This document shows positions 1 to 8,188 of a stretch of 64,000 nucleotides of DNA, piece after piece. Position 1 is the stretch's first letter. Every line of letters begins with the position of its first letter. Both the position numbers and the translations under genes were made by a program. Under the pieces are notes generated by a model. The model saw only the letters and a list, made by a program, of their open reading frames with translations, searched no databases and was not told the DNA's origin. Origin of the DNA: an uncultured Pseudomonadota bacterium (GTDB lineage Bacteria > Pseudomonadota > Gammaproteobacteria > Burkholderiales > Methylophilaceae); the NCBI GenBank assembly GCA_903876765.1, contig CAIRBH010000031.1:28402-92401 (forward strand), written 5' to 3'.

Positions 1-379
1 GTTCTAAGCCAGTGTAGAAAGTCCAGCCATTTTTAGCCAGTCTATCGGTTTGCGATTTGAGTACCACGCGAGAGTCGTAAGCATAAGGCTTTTCGTTCAC
101 ATGCCCATCACAAACGATGCGGGCATAGCCAGGCTGCCAAGGAATGAGTGTTAAGGTCGACAAATCACCAACCGCCATGTAGTCTGGGCCATTAGGCGCA
201 ATCCCCATCCCCCAAATAGCGCCACCGGCAAAGCCAGCGCCAGTGGTTAAGATATCATTTAAGTGCGATGCGGGCACCGATTTAACTTTTGCAACCCCGT
301 GAATATCGACAAACTGAGCCAAAATGTATTTAACATTATTGTCTTTTAAAAACTTTTTTGCTTCATCTAACGTTTTCAT
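1..379 (-). CDS. gmaS: gamma-glutamylmethylamide synthetase, N-terminal part (cut by window edge)
   Basis: The reverse-strand reading frame starts at 379 behind a GGGGAGAAAT ribosome binding site and is still open at the window edge, giving 126 residues. The N-terminus ([20 protein letters not shown]) is the beta-grasp domain of a class III-like glutamine synthetase. GmaS joins methylamine to glutamate using ATP, giving gamma-glutamylmethylamide, the first step of the N-methylglutamate pathway. It directly follows mgdABCD on the same strand, which is why I prefer GmaS to an ordinary glutamine synthetase. The catalytic domain lies outside the window. Confidence 0.85.
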   Translation of the reverse strand, partial: MKTLDEAKKFLKDNNVKYILAQFVDIHGVAKVKSVPASHLNDILTTGAGFAGGAIWGMGIAPNGPDYMAVGDLSTLTLIPWQPGYARIVCDGHVNEKPYAYDSRVVLKSQTDRLAKNGWTFYTGLE

Positions 380-453
380 TTATTTCTCCCCGAAAATCTA
401 AAATGTTCAAATTTGTGAATTCAGTTGTTGCTTAAAAAGCTGTCATGCCAATC

Positions 454-1152
454 TTAATTTTGATACTGAGCTAGCCCCACTGCACCACCACCTAATTCCA
501 CAGCAATATCTAACAGCACCTGCCACATATATGCCCCATACGTGCCATCACACCAAAGCCGATACACGGGCTCACCCGCAATGGTTTGGCGTAAAACAGT
601 GGCAGAAATACCCGCTACTTGGGTCATGACCACCTCTTTACTTGATAAACTCTGTTCGCTTAAATCAATCGCACATAATTCAGACAGTAAATTAAGCACA
701 GCGCTACCGCTCAAAATAAACGCAGCATCAGCACGCGCCACTTTATAAACATTAGCTTGCCGTGAGCTATCTGCAGCTAGTTGCTTGCAAGCCCCGCCAC
801 CCCATTGGTCTTCTAGCAAGAACTCACTGCTGCCAAGTCTCATAACTAAGGTTTTTTGGTCGCACATTGTCCAGCTGTTTGAGTTAGCGGGGATGGCTAT
901 TTCATGGTCGGCCAGCCATTGCGCGGCTTGTGGACCTTTGACGCCATAACGCGCTAAACAACTGACATCGGTAACACCTAAGACTTTTTTTCTATATTTT
1001 TCAATATCTGCGCCTTCAAAGCCTACGGCAATTTTCATGTCATTGACTATCTGCCATTGGGTAATTTCAGCAGATTGTGCGTGTGCAGTAGGCGAAACCT
1101 GCACTATTTTGTTCACATCAAACCCTTGTTTGTTCACATCAAAGCCTTGCAT
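454..1152 (-). CDS. mgdD: N-methylglutamate dehydrogenase subunit D (sarcosine oxidase gamma-like)
   Basis: 232 residues. The sequence resembles the gamma subunit of heterotetrameric sarcosine oxidase (SoxG): RYGVKGPQAAQWLADHEI near residues 68-85, then RLGSSEFLLED. The complex oxidises N-methylglutamate to glutamate and formaldehyde or methylene-tetrahydrofolate. The ATG lies 1 nt from the mgdC stop, so translation is probably coupled. Oddly, the N-terminus contains an exact tandem repeat (QGFDVNK twice), apparently a recent 21-nt duplication. The later start after the repeat lacks an obvious ATG. gmaS follows after 74 nt. Confidence 0.85.
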   Translation of the reverse strand: MQGFDVNKQGFDVNKIVQVSPTAHAQSAEITQWQIVNDMKIAVGFEGADIEKYRKKVLGVTDVSCLARYGVKGPQAAQWLADHEIAIPANSNSWTMCDQKTLVMRLGSSEFLLEDQWGGGACKQLAADSSRQANVYKVARADAAFILSGSAVLNLLSELCAIDLSEQSLSSKEVVMTQVAGISATVLRQTIAGEPVYRLWCDGTYGAYMWQVLLDIAVELGGGAVGLAQYQN

Positions 1153-1153
1153 T

Positions 1154-4048
1154 TTAGGCGTCCTTTTGATTGTTTAAGAAGGGCGTTGCCACCACCGTTG
1201 CCGTCACCAATGAGCCATTATCTGTACGTATAGAGAATGTAGAGCCCAGCGCTGTTTTATCTGGCGTGACATAGGCAAAGCCTATGCAGCGGCCGATGAA
1301 CTGGCTGTAACTAATACTGGTGACGCGGCCAATAATGTCCTGACCCTCTATGACCAGATTGCAATCCATAGGCATCTCGCCAGCAAAGTTTTGCGCTAAC
1401 ACAAACGGCACTAATTGTTTTCTTAATGGCCGTTTTGCTAAAATCGCCAAACTTCTTTGCCCAATAAAATAAGCTTTATTCATCTTAATTGCCCAGTCAG
1501 CAGCAATTTCGAATGGGTTGGTGAGACCGTCAGTATCTACCCCAGGCATGGCGTGACCCATTTCCAGGCGCAATAAGCGTTGGGTATCACTACCAAACGG
1601 GCGTAAGCCATGTTTTTCGCCGACTGTCATCAGCGCATGCCAAACATGCGGCACTTGGCTCATAGGCACATGCAATTCATAGGTTTTGTCAGAAACAAAA
1701 GATAGCCGTATCACTCTGGCCGCTACCCCAGCCACTTTCGCCTCACGCACGCAGCTGATTGGGAATGCCTCGTCTGATAAATCAAGATCAGTGAGCGTAG
1801 CTAAAATGATCCGTGCGGCAGGCCCTGCGATGCCGATTGCGCCAAATGCACCAGTGACATTGACTAGACCTAAATTCAGTTGCCACATTTGTTGGTAGCG
1901 CTGCATTTCTCTATACACGGCCGCCGCATTGGATGTGCCAATTGACAGATAGAACAAATCTTCCGCTAGGCGACTGGCAATGCCGTCATCTACCACCACA
2001 CCGGATTCATCTAATAGCATTAAGTAACGGCACGCGCCGACTTTTTGCGTTTTATAAACGCCAGTAAAAAAGCGCTCAAGAAACTCAGCCGCATCTGGCC
2101 CATGTAATTCAATTTTGCCGAACGAGCTGCTGTCTATTATGCCAGCGCTGTGACGCACGGCCATGGCTTCAGCTTGAATGGCGTCCTGCTTGGCTTGGCC
2201 TGGTGCAGGATAGTAAGCGGCTCTTTTCCATGCGCCAATATCAGTAAATACCGCGCCATGAGTATGATGCCAATCATGCAAGGAGGTTAATCTGTGTGCA
2301 TGAAAGCCACGCCCAGCCAAATGGCCTATGGGCGTTGGATGAAAGAATGGTCTTGACGTGGTCGTACCGATTTTTTCTACAGGTAGATTGCGTATTTTCG
2401 CTAAGATGCGAATGGCATTCATATTGGAATGCTTGCCTTGGCTAGGCCCCATGCCTACCGTGGTAAAGCGCTTCATTAGCTCGATATTATCAAAGCCTTC
2501 TTTGGCGGCATTAACAAAGTCTTTAATTTGAATGTCTTCATCAAAATCTACAAAATTTTTGCCTTTTTCATGTGGCACCATAGGGTAGGGGTGGCTAGGT
2601 GAGCTGCCTGTGTGGGTTATGGCTTCAGTTTGCACTGCTTTTAAACCTAAATAGCCTATGGCGGCATTAGCGGCGCGTACACCATCTTGCAAGCGTTGCT
2701 CAAGATTAAACACGCCGTTGACTTTGCCCGCAGCAAACATGCCATCGGGCAGGCGGCTGGGGATAAATTGCTCTATTTGATAGTTAAATTGCATACCAGT
2801 GCCCGCCTGATATAGCAAGGCGCTCGCTCCTGTCCAGCCTGCACTCATGGCAATGCCATCGCACGCTAGGGTAAATTTATTGCTGGTCAGTGCTAGATTA
2901 TTTTTATCATCATAGGCGCAAATGACCGCACCCTTAACGCTAGATTTATCTGAGCTAGCCAGCGCTTCATAGACGCAGTGGCCAGTATAAATTTTGACGC
3001 CATGCTCGATTAGCTTAGCGGTATAAGCGGCATCGCCTGCTTTTCGCATATCCACCACAGCGACTACCTTAGTGCCCGCTTGCAATAAATCTAAGGCTAC
3101 CCGATAGCCGTAATCATTGGCTGTGAGCACCAAGCCATGGTTAAAGGGTTTGACGCCGTAGCGATAGATTAAGCGTTGTGCCGCAGAACCCAGCATCACC
3201 GCTGGTAAATCGTTATATCTAAATACTGGCGGTTGCTCAAAGGCGCCGCTGGCAACGATAACTGCCCTTGCCCTAACTTTGCTGATGCCCTGCGCCGAGA
3301 CGATGGGGATCAAATGGTCAGGATAATAACCCGCAGCATAGCTGGCGGTAAGCAGGGTGATGTTATCTTGGCTAGTGACTTTATTGAGTAAATCTTGCAA
3401 TTGTGCAACTGACGCAGCATCACCTGCACGGTCGTAGCCCAAGCTACCCCCTGCTTGTTTGTTTTCATCAACTATGGTGACGGTCAACCCAGCTTGTGCA
3501 GCAAGGTAGGCAGCAGTGAGGCCAGAAGGCCCTGCGCCTATCACCAGCACATCACAATGGGTATGTTGTTTGCGTTTTAATATACGAGGGTAGTTAAAAT
3601 TGACTATGCCTAAGCCTGCGGCTTTGCGTATGATGTTTTCCCAAAATGGAAACAAGCGGCGCGGCGTATGGAATGCCTTGTAATAAAAGCCCACTGGCAG
3701 TAGCGGCGAAATAGAATCAATGTAGCTATTTTTGTCTTTTTTAACGCTACCACTGGTATTGACTGCGCTAAGTTTCATGCCTTCTGTCACTTCAACCACA
3801 TCGGCGCGCATATTGGTGTCAATGCCATCGGTCACCAGTATATTCACATCATGGTTCGCTAGGCTTAATATGCCGCGTGCACGGTGATATTTAAAGCTGC
3901 GGCCTAAGACGGTTAGCCCAGCGGCCCACAGTGCGCTGGTAATAGTGTCCCCTTTAAATGCGGTCAGTGCCTGACCTTCAAATTCAAAGTGTATTTTTTT
4001 ATCACGGTTTAGCCACTCACCCGTTTGTTTAGCTATGCGTAATGTCAT
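1154..4048 (-). CDS. mgdC: N-methylglutamate dehydrogenase subunit C (sarcosine oxidase alpha-like)
   Basis: About 964 residues, the usual length of SoxA-type alpha subunits. Domains in order: an N-terminal 2Fe-2S/ubiquitin-like region; a dinucleotide-binding domain with GAGPSGLTAAYLAAQAG; a central oxidoreductase region; and a C-terminal aminomethyltransferase-like (GCV_T) half that would bind tetrahydrofolate and accept the one-carbon unit. I start it at 4048 (MTLRIAKQTGEW), where the ATG overlaps the mgdB stop by 4 nt. An upstream in-frame extension to 4171 would run through mgdB and adds no family sequence. It is third in the mgdABCD operon and the largest subunit. Confidence 0.9.
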   Translation of the reverse strand: MTLRIAKQTGEWLNRDKKIHFEFEGQALTAFKGDTITSALWAAGLTVLGRSFKYHRARGILSLANHDVNILVTDGIDTNMRADVVEVTEGMKLSAVNTSGSVKKDKNSYIDSISPLLPVGFYYKAFHTPRRLFPFWENIIRKAAGLGIVNFNYPRILKRKQHTHCDVLVIGAGPSGLTAAYLAAQAGLTVTIVDENKQAGGSLGYDRAGDAASVAQLQDLLNKVTSQDNITLLTASYAAGYYPDHLIPIVSAQGISKVRARAVIVASGAFEQPPVFRYNDLPAVMLGSAAQRLIYRYGVKPFNHGLVLTANDYGYRVALDLLQAGTKVVAVVDMRKAGDAAYTAKLIEHGVKIYTGHCVYEALASSDKSSVKGAVICAYDDKNNLALTSNKFTLACDGIAMSAGWTGASALLYQAGTGMQFNYQIEQFIPSRLPDGMFAAGKVNGVFNLEQRLQDGVRAANAAIGYLGLKAVQTEAITHTGSSPSHPYPMVPHEKGKNFVDFDEDIQIKDFVNAAKEGFDNIELMKRFTTVGMGPSQGKHSNMNAIRILAKIRNLPVEKIGTTTSRPFFHPTPIGHLAGRGFHAHRLTSLHDWHHTHGAVFTDIGAWKRAAYYPAPGQAKQDAIQAEAMAVRHSAGIIDSSSFGKIELHGPDAAEFLERFFTGVYKTQKVGACRYLMLLDESGVVVDDGIASRLAEDLFYLSIGTSNAAAVYREMQRYQQMWQLNLGLVNVTGAFGAIGIAGPAARIILATLTDLDLSDEAFPISCVREAKVAGVAARVIRLSFVSDKTYELHVPMSQVPHVWHALMTVGEKHGLRPFGSDTQRLLRLEMGHAMPGVDTDGLTNPFEIAADWAIKMNKAYFIGQRSLAILAKRPLRKQLVPFVLAQNFAGEMPMDCNLVIEGQDIIGRVTSISYSQFIGRCIGFAYVTPDKTALGSTFSIRTDNGSLVTATVVATPFLNNQKDA

Positions 4049-4329
4049 TGCGCTGACTCCAAAGCTGGATTTAGGTTGGCATTGCTCAGCAAATAGGTGC
4101 GCGATACTTTGTCGGTCAGGGTGTTGCGTTCGGCAATAAACCAAGTGCCGCTGGGGGAGTGATACCACCATTCTTTTTTATCGCCAGGGGAGCCGTTGCG
4201 GTTATGTACATAAGCCGCCCATTGTGCATCGCTACAGCTGTCTTGGTCTGGCGCTACTCTATACTCACCACCGAATATAAATTCGCTGAGTGGTCTAGTG
4301 CCATTAATCGGACAATTGAGTAATTTCAT
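4045..4329 (-). CDS. mgdB: N-methylglutamate dehydrogenase subunit B (sarcosine oxidase delta-like)
   Basis: 94 residues, the small delta-type subunit. The N-terminal MKLLNCPINGTRPLSEFIFGG aligns with the start of SoxD. SoxD of true sarcosine oxidase binds zinc through a CPxCG pair and a later His/Cys pair. Here the second cysteine is Asn9 and the later motif (EWWYHSPSGTWF) keeps only one histidine, so the zinc site looks lost. I do not know whether this is normal for MgdB. It is flanked by mgdA (38 nt) and mgdC (4-nt overlap). Confidence 0.85.
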   Translation of the reverse strand: MKLLNCPINGTRPLSEFIFGGEYRVAPDQDSCSDAQWAAYVHNRNGSPGDKKEWWYHSPSGTWFIAERNTLTDKVSRTYLLSNANLNPALESAQ

Positions 4330-4367
4330 GTCATATTCCTTGTGATAATTCGGCGCTATCAGGTCAA

Positions 4368-5609
4368 TTAATGACCCACGGACGCCGCGCCTTTTTCCCC
4401 AGTCAGTTCGTAATCTTCAAAACGTGACAGGCGGAATGAGTGTATTAAATCTGGTGCGCTATCATTGGCAATGGTTTGCGCCATAGTTTTGCCGCTAATA
4501 GGCGTGGCTTTAAAGCCCCAAGTGCCCCAGCCTGCATCTAGGTAAAAACCTTCAATCGGCGTTTTTCCCATAATCGGCGCAAAGTCTGGCGTCATATCAG
4601 CCATGCCAGCCCATTGGCGCACCACTTTGACGTTAGATAAAAACGGAAACATATCTAACATGTGCGAGGTGAGGCCTTCGACAAAATCTAGTGTAGAGCG
4701 GGTAGAATGGACTTCGTAAGGGTCAAGGGAGGAACCCATGACTAACTCGCCACGTGAGGATTGGCTAACATAAACATGTAAGCTGCCAGAAACTAAAATG
4801 CTATCCAACCAAGGCTTCATGGGCTCAGTGACGCAGGCTTGCAAAGGGTGGATGACAATAGGCGTTTCAAGGCCAACCATTTCAGTGATGCGTGGGGTAA
4901 ATCCAGCCACGGCAGATAGCACTTGCTTGGTTTCAATGTAGCCTTTGTTGGTCTTTACGCCACAGACTTTGCCATTTTTAACATCAATACTTAATACTTC
5001 GGTATTTTGAAAGATTTCAGCGCCTAATCTATCTGCACCGCGCGCATAACCCCACGCCACGCCATCATGCCTAGCAACTGAGCCTGGCGCATGGAACAGT
5101 GCGCCTAAAATAGGCGCTTGTCCGCTACAGCTTAAATCTAATTGTGGGCAGGCTTTGGCAATTTCATCTGGCCCTACCACGCGGCTTTCAACGCCCACGT
5201 GCTTATTGACTTCAGCACGCCAACGCATAGTCCGTATGGCAGATTCGGTATGAGCAAGGGTAAAGTGCCCGCGTGTTGAATAAAATAGGTTTAAATCTAG
5301 TTCTTCAGAAAGACCTTCATAGATTTTAACGCTAGCATCGTAAAAATTGACCCCCTCAGGCGTCAGATAGTTAGAGCGAACTATCGTGGTATTGCGGCCA
5401 GTATTGCCGCCACCTATATAGCCTTTTTCTAGCACCGCTACATTGGTAATACCATGGTCTTTGGCCAAATAATAGGCGGCCGCCAAGCCATGTCCGCCAC
5501 CGCCGATAATCACTACATCATAGGATTTTTTGGGAGTCTCATGCGCTTTAAAAAAGCGCGGTGCTGGGTGCTCTTTCGATAGTGCATATTTTAGTAGTCT
5601 TAACGGCAT
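4368..5609 (-). CDS. mgdA: N-methylglutamate dehydrogenase subunit A (sarcosine oxidase beta-like)
   Basis: 413 residues, matching SoxB-type beta subunits. An N-terminal FAD-binding Rossmann motif (DVVIIGGGGHGLAAAYYLA, residues ~30-48) is followed by a D-amino-acid-oxidase (DAO) fold. The C-terminal GWGTWGFKATPISGKTMA is typical of the family. This subunit houses the amine-oxidising flavin site at which N-methylglutamate is demethylated. It is first in the operon mgdA-mgdB-mgdC-mgdD-gmaS, with a 279-bp divergent promoter region upstream shared with the N-formylglutamate amidohydrolase homologue. The context (gmaS, Fae-like) separates it from sarcosine catabolism. Confidence 0.88.
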   Translation of the reverse strand: MPLRLLKYALSKEHPAPRFFKAHETPKKSYDVVIIGGGGHGLAAAYYLAKDHGITNVAVLEKGYIGGGNTGRNTTIVRSNYLTPEGVNFYDASVKIYEGLSEELDLNLFYSTRGHFTLAHTESAIRTMRWRAEVNKHVGVESRVVGPDEIAKACPQLDLSCSGQAPILGALFHAPGSVARHDGVAWGYARGADRLGAEIFQNTEVLSIDVKNGKVCGVKTNKGYIETKQVLSAVAGFTPRITEMVGLETPIVIHPLQACVTEPMKPWLDSILVSGSLHVYVSQSSRGELVMGSSLDPYEVHSTRSTLDFVEGLTSHMLDMFPFLSNVKVVRQWAGMADMTPDFAPIMGKTPIEGFYLDAGWGTWGFKATPISGKTMAQTIANDSAPDLIHSFRLSRFEDYELTGEKGAASVGH

Positions 5610-5888
5610 TGATAAGCTCCAAGAACCCTGTGTTTTTTGAAAAGCATATAGATTGAATGATAACTTTTAAATTGATAAACTTTTTTAATCTGTGTGAAAC
5701 TAATGAATGGTATTAAGCCATAGTTAAAGAGCGAGTGTCAACACTTGTATGAAACTTTTTTAATTAAAATTAAACTTTATGCTAGAGTTGTTTAACTACG
5801 ATAATAATTATTAATGCGTGTGCTAGTTAGTCAATTAAGTAGTACTTCTTAAGTAGTAATAGGCAAACCAATATGGCGCATATTCAAC
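5610..5888. promoter_or_regulatory. divergent promoter region of mgdA and the N-formylglutamate amidohydrolase gene
   Basis: AT-rich 279 bp with no gene. It holds an inverted repeat AGTGT-CA-ACACT at 5734-5745 and, just beside it at 5750, the string TGAAACTTTTTT. The same 12-mer recurs at 7407 in the promoter region between the Fae-like gene and the XRE-cupin regulator. I see no clear sigma-54 site. These may be binding sites of the nearby regulator, but that is inference. Confidence 0.4.
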
Positions 5889-6704
5889 ATGAAAACCACC
5901 TTTAATTTTTGCGGTAGAAGTTCACCCATACTTATCTCTATGCCGCACGTCGGTGTTGAAATTCCAGCTACCATTGCCAACGACATGCGCACTGCGGCCT
6001 TAAAAGTACCTGATACTGACTGGCATTTACCACTTTTGTATGACATGGCAGAAGCTTATGAAGTTTCAGTCTTGTCCGCGCAATATTCACGTTATGTGAT
6101 AGACCTGAACCGCCCGCCTGATGATGTCTCGCTATACCCAGGGCAAGATACGACAGGGATATGCCCAGTGGATACTTTTGATAGGCGGCCGATTTACCTA
6201 AAGGGCAGAATACCCAATGAAATAGCGGTAAACCAGCGGGTGGCGCAGTATTGGCAGCAATACCACGATAAACTGGCTGAGGAGTTGCGCAGCATACGTG
6301 CAAAGCATGGCATCGCCATACTATGGGACGCGCATTCTATTGCATCTCATGTGCCTAGATTTTTTTCAGGCAAATTAGGCGATTTGAATTTTGGCACTGC
6401 GGATGGGCAGTCTTGCCAGGCCACTTTGCAACAAGCGCTGATGCAGCTTATGCAAACATCGCAATATGCGAAAAAATATAGCTATGTATTTAACGGTCGT
6501 TTTAAAGGCGGTTACATCACGCGTCATTATGGCCAACCCGCTAACAATATACATGCCCTACAGCTAGAGCTCAGCCAATGTACCTATATACAAGAAAAGT
6601 CACCTTATGAATACGATGCAAAACTTGCCCAAGACCTGCAATTATTGTTGGGCGACCTGATAGCCACATGTCTTGACTGGGCAAGCCGCCATAAACAAAT
6701 TTAA
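5889..6704 (+). CDS. N-formylglutamate amidohydrolase family protein
   Basis: 271 residues. It belongs to the N-formylglutamate amidohydrolase (HutG-like) family. SMPHVGVEIP near residue 18, the DTDWHLPLLYD motif near 42 and LWDAHSI near 144 supply the His/Asp/Glu zinc-binding positions of this family. The enzyme hydrolyses N-formylglutamate to glutamate and formate. No other histidine-degradation gene is present. It is divergent from mgdA and meets the Fae-like gene tail to tail (4-nt overlap), which suggests a role in the methylamine pathway, for example rescuing glutamate that has been N-formylated. That role is inference. No strong ribosome binding site precedes this ATG. Confidence 0.8.
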   Translation: MKTTFNFCGRSSPILISMPHVGVEIPATIANDMRTAALKVPDTDWHLPLLYDMAEAYEVSVLSAQYSRYVIDLNRPPDDVSLYPGQDTTGICPVDTFDRRPIYLKGRIPNEIAVNQRVAQYWQQYHDKLAEELRSIRAKHGIAILWDAHSIASHVPRFFSGKLGDLNFGTADGQSCQATLQQALMQLMQTSQYAKKYSYVFNGRFKGGYITRHYGQPANNIHALQLELSQCTYIQEKSPYEYDAKLAQDLQLLLGDLIATCLDWASRHKQI

Positions 6705-7249
6705 AGTTTGCCGTCTAAGCCCATTTGATAATATTTATGAATAATTTTATCTTGATTATCTAGCAACCAGTCAATATCAGGCTTGTTAGTCATGGCCTTG
6801 TGAATAGCCAAGGCAGTAGCTCTGCGATGAATATCGAATAAAATTTTGTGATCAAGATTGGCATCTTTGGCCACCAATGGGTTAAGCCAAACAGACACAA
6901 TGATGCCCAAATCATTGGCGCGCTCTTTAGGAATATCGCCAGCACGTACAGCATCTAGCACGCCGTTAGCAATGGCCGCCTGCACCGTACCCATCAAAAT
7001 ATTGGTATATTTACTATCTTTAACCGTCACCTTGCTCACCATTAAAGTAATAGGGCGCACTTGAATATCGGTATTTAATAAGGCAAAAACACGCGTATGT
7101 CCAGCCACTTGGTCACCTGTTAGGTTGGCAATCGCCGCGCCCACTGGCCCGTCTAATTCGCCGATAATAATTTCTGGTTCCGCCGCTGTTCCTGGTGGTC
7201 CTCCAGCAATCAAGGCTTCACCGCTACGCAATACAATTCTTTGGTTCAA
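6701..7249 (-). CDS. formaldehyde-activating enzyme (Fae) homologue, divergent
   Basis: 182 residues, slightly longer than canonical Fae (~170). The core matches Fae: EIIIGELDGPVGAAIANL near residues 26-43, then RPITLMVSKVTVKD and ANDLGIIVSVWLNPLA-type segments. Fae condenses formaldehyde with tetrahydromethanopterin in the cytoplasm. Canonical Fae has a histidine in an AHIDL-type motif before the I-I-G, but here that position is Glu24 (AAEPEIIIG). It therefore probably belongs to a Fae2/Fae3-like paralogue group with a different activity or a sensing role. It sits beside the formaldehyde-producing mgd genes and has its own promoter region (7250-7540). Confidence 0.8.
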   Translation of the reverse strand: MNQRIVLRSGEALIAGGPPGTAAEPEIIIGELDGPVGAAIANLTGDQVAGHTRVFALLNTDIQVRPITLMVSKVTVKDSKYTNILMGTVQAAIANGVLDAVRAGDIPKERANDLGIIVSVWLNPLVAKDANLDHKILFDIHRRATALAIHKAMTNKPDIDWLLDNQDKIIHKYYQMGLDGKL

Positions 7250-7268
7250 AACAGTCTCCTAAAATAAT

Positions 7269-7302
7269 TAGATGTTATTAATGCATAGATGTTATTAATG
7301 CA
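7269..7302. repeat. 17-bp direct repeat, two copies
   Basis: TAGATGTTATTAATGCA occurs twice head to tail (7269-7285 and 7286-7302), about 20-50 bp upstream of the Fae-like start codon. Each copy contains a near-palindromic core (ATTAAT). It is either a slippage duplication or a pair of operator half-sites for that gene. Confidence 0.8.
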
Positions 7303-7555
7303 TAAGATGGCCTAATAAACGACAAGTAAAAAATTAATCATGTCTGATACACACAAGCTACATCATAAAACTAATTTTTAGTTTAAATAAACAATTTTAA
7401 TTTAAATGAAACTTTTTTTGCTAAGAATTGGCATATTGATATATTATTTTTCAGGTTCATTGCTAAAATGAACGTCTATACAAGAATTGCTTACACTTTT
7501 GTGATGTTTAAATCGAATGTAATATTTAAATCGAAGATGATTGATAGGTATCAGC

Positions 7556-8188
7556 GTGGCAATACAACATGACAATGTAAAAGTAGACGTCCAACCCAAG
7601 TCACTTGGGCGGCACTTGGGCGCAACAATACGCCAACTGCGCTTAGAACATAACCTTACCATAGCCGAAGTATCAGAGCGGGCAGGCATTAGCCGCGGCA
7701 TGTTAAGTAAAATCGAAAACAGCCTAGCCGCCACCAGCCTAGAAACACTAGAACAGTTGGCCAACGCTCTGGGTGTGACTTTATCTAAGCTATTTCAAAA
7801 TTACAATCTGCCGCGTGGCGCAGCGCAATTGGTTAAAAAAGGTGAAGGCATGGAAGTGGTCAGACGCGGCACGCGGGTAGGCCATACCTACCAACTGCTG
7901 GCTTACGACCAAGGCCCACATAAAACCTTTGAGCCATTTTTAATCTCGCTTGAAGATTCAGGTGAAGAATTTCCTGCGTTTGAACATCCGGGTACAGAAT
8001 TTATACACATGCTAGAAGGCGTGCTGGAATACCGCGTAGGCGAAGAAACGTTTGTGCTTAGCACTGGCGATTCACTGACTTTTCAAGGCGGTGTGCCGCA
8101 TCGCCCAGAAAAACTAATCAAAACGCCAGTTAAGTTTCTCGCCATTATCCACTACGACTCCCCCAACCAAGACTACAGCGAAGAATGA
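7556..8188 (+). CDS. XRE-family regulator with C-terminal cupin domain
   Basis: About 210 residues. An N-terminal helix-turn-helix (IRQLRLEHNLTIAEVSERAG, then SRGMLSKIENS) is joined to a cupin sensor domain in the last third (EHPGTEFIHMLEGVLEYRVG, GDSLTFQGGVPHRPE). This architecture is shared by small-molecule-responsive repressors such as PuuR. I prefer GTG at 7556, with AGG about 8 nt upstream; an in-frame TTG at 7541 is the alternative. It shares a 4-nt ATGA overlap with the downstream acetyltransferase gene and is divergent from the Fae-like gene, so it probably controls the methylamine genes (inferred). Confidence 0.85.
   Translation: MAIQHDNVKVDVQPKSLGRHLGATIRQLRLEHNLTIAEVSERAGISRGMLSKIENSLAATSLETLEQLANALGVTLSKLFQNYNLPRGAAQLVKKGEGMEVVRRGTRVGHTYQLLAYDQGPHKTFEPFLISLEDSGEEFPAFEHPGTEFIHMLEGVLEYRVGEETFVLSTGDSLTFQGGVPHRPEKLIKTPVKFLAIIHYDSPNQDYSEE

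Noticed and set aside
542..748. Small plus-strand open frames opposite the mgd, proS, helicase, metH and pilY1 genes
   Set aside because: All are antisense shadows of well-supported genes, with no signals of their own.
4049..4171. Upstream start for mgdC adding 41 residues
   Set aside because: The extension lies wholly inside mgdB in another frame; the ATGA overlap at 4045-4048 is the better start.
5889..6704. Histidine-utilisation (hut) operon
   Set aside because: No other hut gene is nearby; the enzyme stands beside methylamine genes.
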